Both the position numbers and the translations under genes were made by a program. Below, in pieces: positions 43,790 through 52,331 of a DNA stretch of 64,000 nucleotides. This DNA is from Palsa-89 sp963824345 (lineage in GTDB: Bacteria; Acidobacteriota; Terriglobia; Bryobacterales; Bryobacteraceae): positions 248,001 to 312,000 of the forward strand of contig CAWGOZ010000006.1 in assembly GCA_963824345.1 (NCBI GenBank), given 5' to 3'. The notes beneath the pieces were generated by a model. It was not told the DNA's origin and searched no databases. It saw nothing but the letters and a program-made list of their open reading frames with translations. How positions within the stretch are numbered: position 1 is the first letter of the stretch; each line of letters begins with the position of its first letter.

Positions 43790-45620
43790 CTACGATTGTA
43801 CGTTCCGAAGGTTGGGGAGCGTACAGCTCTTCCACCAATGCCGCGCGATTGCTCAGCACCGCGCGCTGATTGAACGAGCCTTTATCAGTGACTTCATGAG
43901 CGTCGATGGACGGCGGATCTTCCATCAGCAGCGCGCGCACGACGCGATTGGAACTGCCGGTGCCCGCTTGAGCCAGTTCCTGCAGCAGTTTCGTGAATTT
44001 CGCGCGCACCCGTTCGTGGCGCACGACCTCTCGATCCGATCCACCTGGCGCCAGTGCCCGGCAGGCTTCCACGTTCGGGAAGATTAACGCGGCAACGTAG
44101 TCGCCATCGCGGCCGGCGAACACGATGTCTCGCAAATAAGGCGCGCAATGCGCGAGGAATTTTGCCCGCAGCGGGCCGACACTCACCCAGGTTCCGGTAG
44201 CGAGCTTGAAGTCCTCCGCGATGCGGCCATCGAAAATGAATCCTTTGCCCGGATCGCAGGGGTCGACAAACTGCAGCGCGTCGCCCAAGCAATAAAACCC
44301 CTCGTCGTCGAAAGCGGCGCGCGTCAGCTCCGGCTGGCGCCAATAGCCGGGAGTGATACTGGGGCCGCGCAGGCGCGCCTCGGTCTTTTCGCCGGCCGGC
44401 ACCAGCTTCAGCTCTACTCCGGGCGCGGGGAGACCGACATGTCCGGCGCGATCCTCTTCCCAATACGGGAACAGCGCCGCCGGGCCGGTTTCGGTGGAAC
44501 CCAGTCCGGTGAACATCAAGATCCGCTGGCCGCAGGACTCTACCGCCAGTTCCTGCAACTCGTCCCACACCGGCTGGGAAAGGCCCGCGCCGGCATAATA
44601 CATGAGGCGCAGCTTTTCAAAGAAGCGATCGCGAAATTCGCGGCGCTCGCGCAGAAATGGGAGCACCATCTCGAATCCGCGGGGCACGTTCAGATAGATG
44701 CTGGGCTGGACGTCATTCAGATTTCGAATGGTGGCATCGATCGCTCCGGCCACCGGGCGGCCGTCATCAATGTAATACGAACCGCCGTTGTAGAGCACCA
44801 ATCCGAAATCGTGATTGCCCGCGAAGGTGTGGTTCCAGGGGAGCCAATCGCAAAGAACGGGCGGTTCATCCACGACGAAGGGGAGCATGGTGCGCACGAT
44901 TTCCTGATTGCTGCACAGCATGCGCTGGGTATTGATGACGCCTTTGGGCGTGCCGGTGGATCCGGAGGTGAAAAGAAACTTCGCGATGGTATCGGGGCCC
45001 ACCGCGGCGTGAGCCCGATCGACAGCCGACGTAGCGGGAGTGGTTTCGAGCGCGGAGAAGGGCGTTGCGGACAGACCGGCCGGATCGCCGCCGATCACCA
45101 GCTCGGCATCGGGCTGCAAGACAGCCTCGACGGCTTTGCGGAAAGGCGCGCCGGCAGAGATAAACACCAACCCTGGAGTCAAGATCTCGAAAATCAATCG
45201 CAGCTTTCCGAAATCCGATGACACCAAAGAATAGGCCGGCGAGATGGGCGCAAAAGGAATGCCCGCGTACATGGCGCCCAGTCCGAGCGTTGCGTGCTGG
45301 ATGTCGTTGCCGGAGAGAATCGCGATGGGGCGATCGACTGATAACGGCCGATGGAGCAAGGCTTGAGCAATGTTTCGGGCCGAGGCGCGTATTTGAGCGT
45401 AGGTGGCCGTCCGCCAATCCCCGCCCCGGCCACGCTCTCCGAGAAAAACCCGATCCGGAGCGTGGGCGGCCCAATGGTCCAGGCGTTCTGTCAGCTTGTC
45501 GGGATAAGCGCCCAGCGGATGTTTCGGGCGAACCACCAGCCCGCCGTCGGACGTGTGCCATGTCTCCACTGCCGCCGGAGGGAAACGAACCTGACGCACG
45601 GGAGCGGAAAGGTAGGTCAT
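43749..45620 (-). CDS. Feruloyl-CoA synthetase-like acyl-CoA ligase
   Basis: 623 residues of the ANL adenylating superfamily. P-loop FTSGSTGTPKGVINT, A5 motif YYAGAGLSQPVWDEL with FTGLGSTETGPA, and an A8-like hinge DGRIAEDFKLATGTWV. The hinge lysine-rich tail and WVSVGPLR match feruloyl-CoA synthetases rather than fatty acid ligases. It would activate a phenylpropanoid or similar aromatic acid in the cytoplasm. It overlaps the upstream hydratase/dehydrogenase gene by 4 bp, so the two are coupled. Its last 12 residues derive from a doubled repeat element. Confidence 0.85.
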   Translation of the reverse strand: MTYLSAPVRQVRFPPAAVETWHTSDGGLVVRPKHPLGAYPDKLTERLDHWAAHAPDRVFLGERGRGGDWRTATYAQIRASARNIAQALLHRPLSVDRPIAILSGNDIQHATLGLGAMYAGIPFAPISPAYSLVSSDFGKLRLIFEILTPGLVFISAGAPFRKAVEAVLQPDAELVIGGDPAGLSATPFSALETTPATSAVDRAHAAVGPDTIAKFLFTSGSTGTPKGVINTQRMLCSNQEIVRTMLPFVVDEPPVLCDWLPWNHTFAGNHDFGLVLYNGGSYYIDDGRPVAGAIDATIRNLNDVQPSIYLNVPRGFEMVLPFLRERREFRDRFFEKLRLMYYAGAGLSQPVWDELQELAVESCGQRILMFTGLGSTETGPAALFPYWEEDRAGHVGLPAPGVELKLVPAGEKTEARLRGPSITPGYWRQPELTRAAFDDEGFYCLGDALQFVDPCDPGKGFIFDGRIAEDFKLATGTWVSVGPLRAKFLAHCAPYLRDIVFAGRDGDYVAALIFPNVEACRALAPGGSDREVVRHERVRAKFTKLLQELAQAGTGSSNRVVRALLMEDPPSIDAHEVTDKGSFNQRAVLSNRAALVEELYAPQPSERTIVVTEPRPSLTEPRP

Positions 45621-47758
45621 GCGACGACGAGTGCGTGCTCGCGCGCAGCGTCCCAGGCCGCGAAGGTCTCACCTTGATCCGCCAGCTTCGCGAGCAACGG
45701 AGCGGGCTCCCAGAACTCGCCATGCTCCCGGTGAAACTCGCGGATGCGCTCGCGAACCTGCTTCAGTCCCACGGTGTCGGCATACCACATGGGGCCGCCG
45801 CGATAAGCGGGAAAACCATAGCCGGTGAGATAGATGACGTCGATGTCGGCGGCGCGCAGCGCGTAGCCTTCTTGCAGAATCCTGGCGCCTTCATTGATCA
45901 TGATGTAGATGCAGCGCTCGATGATTTCTTCGTCCGAAATACGTCTGCGTTTGATGCCGCCTTCGAGCGCGGTTTTTTCGATGAGCGCATGCACCTCCGG
46001 ATCCACCATGGGCTTGCGATTTTCATCGTAGCGATACCAGCCGGCGCCGGTCTTTTGTCCGTAGCGGCCCAGATGAAACAGTTTTTCGAGGACGACGGGC
46101 ATGCGCACGCCGGGCTTGTCCAGGTGCTTGTACTCCTGGCGGATGCGCCAATTGAGATCGATTCCGCCCATGTCGTCCACGGCGAAGATGCCCATGGCCA
46201 TTCCGAAATTGGTGAGCGCGCGGTCCACCTGCTCGGGCGTGGCGCCTTCTTCCACCAGGAATTGAGCCTCACGCATGTAAGGCAGCAGCATCCGATTGCC
46301 GACGAATCCGCGGCAATTGCCAACCACCACGCCGACTTTGCCGAGCTTCTTCGCGACTGCCAGCGCCGTGGCCACAACTTCCTTGCCGGTGGCTTTGCCG
46401 CGCACAATTTCGACCAGACGCATGACATTGGCGGGGCTGAAAAAATGTAGCCCGATCACCATGTGGGGACGCGAGGTGACGGAAGCGATGGCATCGATAT
46501 CCAACGTGGAAGTGTTGGACGCCAGCACGCAATCGGGTTTAGCGATTTTGTCAATCTCGCCGAAGATCCGTTTCTTGAGATCCATGCCCTCGAACGCGGC
46601 TTCGATGATGAGATCGGCTTGGGCAAAGCCGTCATAAGTGAGTTGCGGGTGGATGAGCGCCATGCGCTGGTCCATTACGGCCTGGGAGAAGCGGCCTTTC
46701 TTAACGGAGTTTTCGTAGTTCCTTCGAATGGTGGCGAGTCCGCGGTCAAGCGCGGCTTGTTCCACTTCCTTGAGTAGAACGGGAATGCCGGCGTTGGCGC
46801 AGGCCATGGCGATGCCCCCGCCCATGGTGCCCGCACCGATGATGGCGGCCTGGCGAATGTTATAGATGGCGGTGTCTTTGGGAATATCGGGAATTTTCGC
46901 GACCGCGCGTTCCGCGAAAAACGCGTGGATCAAGGCGCGCGCCTGATCGGAAGCGATGCACTCTTCGAAGAGCTCCCGTTCCTTCTTGCAGCCCTGGTCA
47001 AACGGCAGGTTGGCGGCAGCTTCGATGGCGTCCACGGCTTTGAGCGGGGCAAGCATGTTGCGGCGAGTCTTGCGCGCCTGATCGCGTCCGGCGGCGAAAA
47101 TGGAGGCGTCCACGAACTCGGAACCCAGCTTGTCGGTGAGCTCGCGGGTTTTACGAAGCGCTCCACCATTATCGGCAATCTCGCGAGCGAATGCCGCGGC
47201 GCCCGCCAGCAGATCGCCTTCGATCACGCGATCGATCAAACCTAGCTTCAACGCCTCCGGGGCGCGGATGGGTTTTCCGGAAACGCACAGGTCGACTGCC
47301 GCGGCTACTCCCACCAAGCGCGGCAACCGCTGCGTGCCTTCGGCGCCTGGAATAATCCCGAGATTTACTTCGGGCTGGCCCATCTGCGCATCGGGCACGG
47401 CCACGCGATAGTGCCCGGCCATGGCGACTTCGTTGCCGCCGCCGAGCGCGGTCCCGTGAATCGCCATTACCACTGGTTTGGTGGAATCTTCGATGCGGGC
47501 CAGGATGCCGTGAAACTCCGGGGGGCCGCTGCCCCGCCCCGAGGCCGCCAGTTCCAGCTCTTTGATGTCCGCTCCGGCGATGAAGGTTTTTCCGCCGCCG
47601 ATGATAACAATGGCGCGAGCCGATGCATCTTTCTCGGCGGCGTCCAAGGCTTCGACCAAGCCCTCGGGAACTCCGGGGCTGAGCGCATTGACGGGCGGAT
47701 TGTTGATGGTGATAACCGCGACGCCATTCTCGGTGGAAAGATCTGCAAATTTGTTCAT
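45617..47758 (-). CDS. Bifunctional enoyl-CoA hydratase / 3-hydroxyacyl-CoA dehydrogenase
   Basis: 713 residues, FadJ/FadB-like. Crotonase domain 1-190 with oxyanion-hole motifs IAGADIKELE and HGTALGGGNEVAMAGHYRVA and the catalytic Glu in EVNLGIIPGAEGTQRLPR; then an NAD-binding domain (AAIIGAGTMGGGIAMACANAG) and the dehydrogenase C-terminal domains with the His of IGLHFFSPANVMRLVEIV. It hydrates an enoyl-CoA and oxidises the product. Coupled to a feruloyl-CoA-type ligase it fits beta-oxidative side-chain removal from a phenylpropanoid, though ordinary fatty acid use is possible. A thiolase is not present here. Confidence 0.93.
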   Translation of the reverse strand: MNKFADLSTENGVAVITINNPPVNALSPGVPEGLVEALDAAEKDASARAIVIIGGGKTFIAGADIKELELAASGRGSGPPEFHGILARIEDSTKPVVMAIHGTALGGGNEVAMAGHYRVAVPDAQMGQPEVNLGIIPGAEGTQRLPRLVGVAAAVDLCVSGKPIRAPEALKLGLIDRVIEGDLLAGAAAFAREIADNGGALRKTRELTDKLGSEFVDASIFAAGRDQARKTRRNMLAPLKAVDAIEAAANLPFDQGCKKERELFEECIASDQARALIHAFFAERAVAKIPDIPKDTAIYNIRQAAIIGAGTMGGGIAMACANAGIPVLLKEVEQAALDRGLATIRRNYENSVKKGRFSQAVMDQRMALIHPQLTYDGFAQADLIIEAAFEGMDLKKRIFGEIDKIAKPDCVLASNTSTLDIDAIASVTSRPHMVIGLHFFSPANVMRLVEIVRGKATGKEVVATALAVAKKLGKVGVVVGNCRGFVGNRMLLPYMREAQFLVEEGATPEQVDRALTNFGMAMGIFAVDDMGGIDLNWRIRQEYKHLDKPGVRMPVVLEKLFHLGRYGQKTGAGWYRYDENRKPMVDPEVHALIEKTALEGGIKRRRISDEEIIERCIYIMINEGARILQEGYALRAADIDVIYLTGYGFPAYRGGPMWYADTVGLKQVRERIREFHREHGEFWEPAPLLAKLADQGETFAAWDAAREHALVVA

Positions 47759-47770
47759 AGTTGTAGGGAC

Positions 47771-47794
47771 CGGCTCCCTGACGGTCGCGGCTCG
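47771..47794. repeat. Interspersed repeat (CACGGTCGCGGCTCGGTAA family), copy 5
   Basis: CGGCTCCCTGACGGTCGCGG CTCG, a partial copy immediately after the stop of the GntR regulator gene and 12 bp before the ATG of the hydratase/dehydrogenase gene. Confidence 0.7.
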
Positions 47795-47797
47795 CCC

Positions 47798-48589
47798 TTA
47801 TACGGCGGCCGGGATCTTGACCAGAGACGCGCCAGGCACACTACTCAGGATACTCGCATCGGAGAGGGCCACCTCGACGTTACGCCGGCTCATGCGGGCA
47901 TGCTCGCGCGCGATGGATTCGGCGCGGGTGCCCTGCCTTTGCTCGATCGCCTCGACGATGGCGCGGTGATGCTCATGGGAAACGGCAAACAAGTGGGGCG
48001 GGCGGGGCAATTTCGATCGCGCGTACAGCAGCGAGCTGGGGGACGCAAACGGGACCGAGGTTACATCGTCCAGCGCCCGGCGCAGCATGGAACTTTTGGC
48101 CAGCGTCACGATTTCCCTGTGAAACGCTTCGTTGAGATCCAGATAGCGCGCGAAGGAATCGATGTCCGGCTGCCGGAACGAGTCCGGATCGCCTTCGACG
48201 CGGATCATCGCGTCCAATTCATCGCGATACTGGCGCAATGGGATCAGCTCGCTATCGTCCACCAGCCGCTCGGCGGCAAAGCGAGCGGCCGCACCTTCCA
48301 GTACGCCGCGGGTTTCTATGGCGTCCCAAATATCTTCAATGCTGAACGCCCGCACGACGAAGCCGCCGGTCGGGGAAGCCTCGAGCAGACCCTCATGGGA
48401 CAGCCGGTCGAGAGCCAATCGGATGGGAGTTCGCGATACGCCCAGGCGCGCCACCAAGGGAAGCTCGGAGAGCCGCTCGCCGGGCTGAAAATCACCTCGT
48501 AGCAGCATTCCGCGCAAGTTGAGGAGCGTGCGTCCGGTTTGGGAATCGTCCGAAGTGGTGGTTTTGGGCCTACTTTCGGTGCTTTGCAC
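47798..48589 (-). CDS. GntR family regulator (FadR/FCD type)
   Basis: About 263 residues. I use GTG 48589, which has AGGAGG eight bases upstream; a TTG two codons earlier is too close to it. N-terminal winged helix (GERLSELPLVARLGVSRTPI RLALDRL in order) and an FCD effector domain with metal-type residues (DAIETRGVLEGAAARFAAERL, NEAFHREIV, SHEHHRAIVEAIEQR). FCD regulators bind carboxylic acids or acyl-CoA. It is the first gene of the amidohydrolase/ligase/dehydrogenase set, so it probably controls that set in response to its substrate. Confidence 0.9.
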   Translation of the reverse strand: MQSTESRPKTTTSDDSQTGRTLLNLRGMLLRGDFQPGERLSELPLVARLGVSRTPIRLALDRLSHEGLLEASPTGGFVVRAFSIEDIWDAIETRGVLEGAAARFAAERLVDDSELIPLRQYRDELDAMIRVEGDPDSFRQPDIDSFARYLDLNEAFHREIVTLAKSSMLRRALDDVTSVPFASPSSLLYARSKLPRPPHLFAVSHEHHRAIVEAIEQRQGTRAESIAREHARMSRRNVEVALSDASILSSVPGASLVKIPAAV

Positions 48590-48705
48590 TACCAAATCCT
48601 CCTGGCCGGTCTGATATGTGTCATGTTACCACCGGGCTAAGCCTGCATGCAAAAAAATCGAGAAGCTAGAATCCAGGAGTCAGAATCCAGAGTTGAGGCG
48701 CGATC

Positions 48706-50322
48706 TCAATGCACCGGCGGCGCTGGGCCGCCACGCTTGACCGGTCTCATGAGGAACATCAGCGGAACGAGCCCCACGCAGATCCAGGCCAGAATGCGGA
48801 AGACATCCACGAAGGCCAGCATGGCCGATTGCCGCAACATTTCGCCGTAGAGGATGGCCTGCGCCTGCTGCGCCGCTTGGGTGGGACTGGATCCGCCCGC
48901 GAGCAGCGCGCCCTGCATATTGTGGAGCCGGCCGGCATACACCGGATTGAGCGGGGTCATGTGGCCGGCCAGATTGCTCTGCGAGATTTGCGCCATGCGG
49001 GTCTGCGCCGCGATGACCAGCGAGATTCCCACGCTGCCCCCCATGTTGCGGGTGAGATTGATCAATCCGGTTGCGCTGTTGGTTTTCTCGCGGGCGATCG
49101 ACGCGAAGGCCATCACGTTGATAGGCACGAACAGAAACGGCATCCCGGCTCGCGACAGGGTCCAGGTGATTACGAAAGTCCAGAAGCCGGTTTGGAGGCT
49201 CAACTCGGATAGCCGGTACATCCCCGCGCCCAGGATCACAAGCCCGCAAACCACCAGCCAGCGAGGTTGGAAGATGCCCAGCAGGCGGCCGACCAGCGGC
49301 ATGACGAACAACGTAATGATGCCGCCCGGCGAGAGCACCAAGCCGGCCCACTCGGCGGTGTAGCCCATCAAGGTCTGCGTGAGAATCGGAACCAGGACCG
49401 TTGTGCCGTAAAGAATGATGCCCATGGCGAACATCATGAAGGTGGCCACGCTGTAGTTGCGCTGCGCGAACAGGCGCAGATCCACCAGCGGTTCGGGTTG
49501 ACGCAGCTCCCAGAGCACCACTCCGATCAGGCCCAGGATGCCGATGACGGAGCACCAGATGATGAAGCGCGATTCAAACCAATCGTCGGTTTGACCTTTG
49601 TCGAGTACCACCTGAACGAAGCCGAGGCCGACGCTCAGCAATCCCAATCCGATGAAGTCGATTTTGAGCCCCTGCTTCAGGGTCTTGCGGATCATATAGG
49701 GCGGGTCGGTGACGAACGCGAGGGTCATCAGGATGGCTGCCACTCCCACTGGAACATTGATGAAGAAGATCCAGCGCCACGAAAAACTGTCGGTGATCCA
49801 GCCGCCGAGCGTGGGGCCGATGATGGGCGCCACCACGACGCCCATGCCGTACACGGCCATCGCCATGCCCTGCCTGGTGCGCGGGAAGCTCTCCACCAGA
49901 ATGGCTTGGGAGATCGGCTGCAGGCCTCCGCCGCCGGCGCCCTGCAGGATTCGGAAAAAGATCAACAAGGGGAGGTTGGGCGCCAGGCCGCAGAGGAAGG
50001 AGCTGATGGTGAAAATGATGACGCAGCCGATAAACAGGCGCTTGCGTCCGAACAGCATGGAGAGCCAGCCGGTGAGCGGCAGCACGATGGCGTTCGAGAT
50101 CAAATACGAGGTGAGGACCCAGGTGCTTTCGTCGACGGTGGCCGAGAGACTGCCGGCGATGTGCGGCAGCGAGACGTTGGCGATGCTGGTGTCCAGCACT
50201 TCCATGAACGTGGCCAGCATGACCGTGGCCGCGATCAGCCAGGGACTGACGGCGGGAGTCCACGGAACTTGTGGACTCGCGAGAACGGGCGGATTCGCGA
50301 CCGGCGGTTCGGCTGCTGCCAC
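48706..50322 (-). CDS. DHA2 family MFS multidrug exporter (EmrB/QacA type)
   Basis: 538 residues with 14 predicted helices. Signature motifs: LDTSIANVSLPHIAGSL in helix 1, the loop motif GRKRLF, and motif C-like GVVVAPIIGPTLGGWITD SFSWRWIFFINVPVG. It uses the proton gradient to export drugs or other hydrophobic compounds. No HlyD/EmrA adaptor or TolC gene is adjacent, so it may act alone or with a distant partner. It follows a cytidylate-kinase-like gene by 9 bp. Confidence 0.92.
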   Translation of the reverse strand: MAAAEPPVANPPVLASPQVPWTPAVSPWLIAATVMLATFMEVLDTSIANVSLPHIAGSLSATVDESTWVLTSYLISNAIVLPLTGWLSMLFGRKRLFIGCVIIFTISSFLCGLAPNLPLLIFFRILQGAGGGGLQPISQAILVESFPRTRQGMAMAVYGMGVVVAPIIGPTLGGWITDSFSWRWIFFINVPVGVAAILMTLAFVTDPPYMIRKTLKQGLKIDFIGLGLLSVGLGFVQVVLDKGQTDDWFESRFIIWCSVIGILGLIGVVLWELRQPEPLVDLRLFAQRNYSVATFMMFAMGIILYGTTVLVPILTQTLMGYTAEWAGLVLSPGGIITLFVMPLVGRLLGIFQPRWLVVCGLVILGAGMYRLSELSLQTGFWTFVITWTLSRAGMPFLFVPINVMAFASIAREKTNSATGLINLTRNMGGSVGISLVIAAQTRMAQISQSNLAGHMTPLNPVYAGRLHNMQGALLAGGSSPTQAAQQAQAILYGEMLRQSAMLAFVDVFRILAWICVGLVPLMFLMRPVKRGGPAPPVH

Positions 50323-50331
50323 GCGCGGCGC

Positions 50332-50952
50332 TCAGCTCCCTTCCACTTGTGCGATTTCGTTCAGCACGGTATGGATGACGGCCTGGTCGCCGACTTTGGA
50401 GTTGATCATCAAGTGATACAGCTCGCGCGTGGGCCAGTCCATGTCGAAATACCTGCGGACGAAAATCACGCGCTGGCGATCGACGTTGGCAATTTCTTCC
50501 CGGGCTTCGGCTTCGCTTTTGCCTGAGGCCTGAAGTCGGCGGAGTTTTTCCTCGAATGGAGCATAAACGAAAACGTGAAAGGAATCCGGCCGGCCGCGCA
50601 GGAAGAATGGCGCGCCGCGTCCCACGATCACCGAGTTGCCTTCCGAAGCCGCTCCGGATATGACGCGCTGCATGAATTCCACCATGCTGTCGGCATCAAA
50701 ATGCCCCATGCCGTGAACCGCGAAACTCTGTTCCATGCTGCCGCGCATGAACACCTTCATGAGCCGGTAAAACAGCGGGTCGCAGCGTTCGTCCATGCGC
50801 TCCACCGCGGCCTGATCGACTTTGGCCAGCCGCGCGATTTCGCAGGCCAGCGCGTGGTCCCAAAGCTTCCAGCCCAGATGGTCGGCCAATTGACGCGCAA
50901 TGGCTCCGCCGCCGGCTCCATATTCGCGCTCGATGGTGATGGTCCGAATCAA
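50332..50952 (-). CDS. Cytidylate kinase-like protein
   Basis: 206 residues. N-terminal EREYGAGGGAIARQLADHLG is a P-loop variant (GAGGGAIA) of the cytidylate-kinase-like family, and GNSVIVGRGAPFFL is the second conserved block. The family is widespread, but the substrate is not established and it is distinct from CMP kinase. The C-terminal RYFDMDWPTRELYHLMIN block is also family-typical. Co-directional with the MFS exporter gene, 9 bp apart. Confidence 0.8.
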   Translation of the reverse strand: MIRTITIEREYGAGGGAIARQLADHLGWKLWDHALACEIARLAKVDQAAVERMDERCDPLFYRLMKVFMRGSMEQSFAVHGMGHFDADSMVEFMQRVISGAASEGNSVIVGRGAPFFLRGRPDSFHVFVYAPFEEKLRRLQASGKSEAEAREEIANVDRQRVIFVRRYFDMDWPTRELYHLMINSKVGDQAVIHTVLNEIAQVEGS

Positions 50953-50970
50953 CGCTGGGATCTCCGCGTT

Positions 50971-51312
50971 TTATTCTACGCCAGCGCCGGCGGCTGGTGG
51001 CCGGAGCGCGGTCACCGGTCCACGCCGCTTAGCGCGGGGAGGCACGTAGTGGAACCGAATCAGATAGATATTTTGGCCTTTGCCGTGTTTGGCAACCTTG
51101 AGCAGATCGATGACACCCAGAAAACCCGACTCGCGCGCCAGAGCAGGGGTGATATCGGGAAAACCGATCGGCTGGATCGAATCCACCTCAATCTCACCTT
51201 CTTCCATGCGGTAGCGGGCGCCCACTCGGACATGCGGGCGCGTCCATATGCGGACGCTGCACGTGATTTCTCCGCGGCGCACTCCTTCGCGAAGCCGCTT
51301 GGTGAACACCAT
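50971..51312 (-). CDS. ASCH-like domain protein
   Basis: 113 residues. The N-terminus MVFTKRLREGVRRGEITCSVRIW with VGARYRMEEGEIEVDSIQPI and ALARESGFLGVIDLLKVAKHG matches small ASCH/PUA-like domains that bind RNA or nucleotides. No nuclease motif is visible. The C-terminus is proline- and alanine-rich and may be disordered. 18 bp before the kinase-like gene on the same strand. Confidence 0.65.
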   Translation of the reverse strand: MVFTKRLREGVRRGEITCSVRIWTRPHVRVGARYRMEEGEIEVDSIQPIGFPDITPALARESGFLGVIDLLKVAKHGKGQNIYLIRFHYVPPRAKRRGPVTALRPPAAGAGVE

Positions 51313-51347
51313 GCAGCGATTTTACCAGCGGAAGCGTGGCCCGCGAC

Positions 51348-51674
51348 TCATTTTGCCGCGGTGATGGAGTCCACTTGGATGGTCTTGGTCTTGGCGTCCA
51401 GCGTACCTATGACGGTCACCTTTTTACCGGCGAATTTCTCGGGCGTGCGCTGGTCGCTCAGCGTGTAGACATCCTTGCCGTCATAGAGAACGTAGCTGGC
51501 GCCATGTACGCTGACGCAGGCGACGGTACACTCGGCGTCGGTCGGGCCCATTCGCATGTGGGAGTGATCGCCGTCGTCGCACATGCTGTCGGTAATGGCG
51601 CCGGTGAAGATCTGCTTGGCCGGTGGCGCGGCCAGGGCTGCGACAGCGATCAGCGTCAGGATCGCCGGCCGCAT
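51348..51674 (-). CDS. Small secreted protein with conserved Cys/His pattern (DUF5818-like)
   Basis: 108 residues from ATG 51674, the start that gives a signal peptide (MRPAILTLIAVAALAAPPAK). The mature part has TGAITDSMCDDGDHSHMRMG and DAECTVACVSVHGASYVLYD, then KVTVIGTLDAKTKTIQVDSI. The Cys/His-rich start could bind metal. I recognise the pattern as a common Acidobacteria secreted family of unknown function. It begins 2 bp after the preceding secreted protein gene. Confidence 0.7.
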   Translation of the reverse strand: MRPAILTLIAVAALAAPPAKQIFTGAITDSMCDDGDHSHMRMGPTDAECTVACVSVHGASYVLYDGKDVYTLSDQRTPEKFAGKKVTVIGTLDAKTKTIQVDSITAAK

Positions 51675-51676
51675 GG

Positions 51677-52225
51677 CTAGCTGCCGGGCGTCATCAGGTG
51701 AGCGGTCGAGGTGCCGGCGTTCATAATCCACACCCCATTCGGGGTCGGTTTGTCGGGCAGCCCCAGCGATTGGGCAGTGGCGCCAGGCACGGCGATGGTG
51801 GTGTGATGAAAAGCGTGCTCCTGATCGGGGCCCATGAAGTGGATGAACACCGACCCAAACTCGGGCTTTATCCGGGTTCCGTCCTTCTCTTCGGCGGCTA
51901 ATGTGGCCTCACTGGCCTTCCTGTCGCCCGCCGCCTCGGCCTTCAGGTTCTGAGCGACGCGAGGCAGGTTGCCCATGCTGGTGCATTCCAACATAAATGG
52001 GTGCAACGGCCAGCCTGACAGGTCATAGCAGACCAAAGTGCCGGCGCCCTTTTGCAAGGTGTCGTAAGTGAAGTCGGGCTTCCACTTAATTACGGTGACG
52101 TCTTCCTTCTTCATCCGCGTTGGGGCGGCTAGCAGGGCCTTTTGGATGGCGTCGGCGGGCTCCTGCGCGAACGCGCCGCCTGTAACCGCCAATACGCCGA
52201 GAACGATGGGAATCATGAGTTTCAT
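51677..52225 (-). CDS. Secreted protein of unknown function
   Basis: 182 residues. Signal peptide MKLMIPIVLGVLAVTGGAFA, then a domain with ITVIKW-type opening (VTVIKWKPDFTYDTLQKGAG), LVCYDLSGWPLHPFMLECTS, FGSVFIHFMGPDQEHAFHHT and GVWIMNAGTSTAHLM. No catalytic motif. Its stop is 2 bp from the start of the next small secreted protein gene, so the two are one transcript and may act together outside the inner membrane. Confidence 0.65.
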   Translation of the reverse strand: MKLMIPIVLGVLAVTGGAFAQEPADAIQKALLAAPTRMKKEDVTVIKWKPDFTYDTLQKGAGTLVCYDLSGWPLHPFMLECTSMGNLPRVAQNLKAEAAGDRKASEATLAAEEKDGTRIKPEFGSVFIHFMGPDQEHAFHHTTIAVPGATAQSLGLPDKPTPNGVWIMNAGTSTAHLMTPGS

Positions 52226-52331
52226 GGTTTGAGCTCCAGTTCATCCGCCGGTGAGGCGAAGGAATCAGTATATCGTAATGTGGCGGGCGCGGAGTATATT
52301 GATAGTCTGGATCGGGGAACCGGGAGGGTAT

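Noticed and set aside
49267..50526. 419-codon open frame opposite the MFS exporter
   Set aside because: Antisense shadow rich in Asp, Gln, Gly and His, with no ribosome site or domain.
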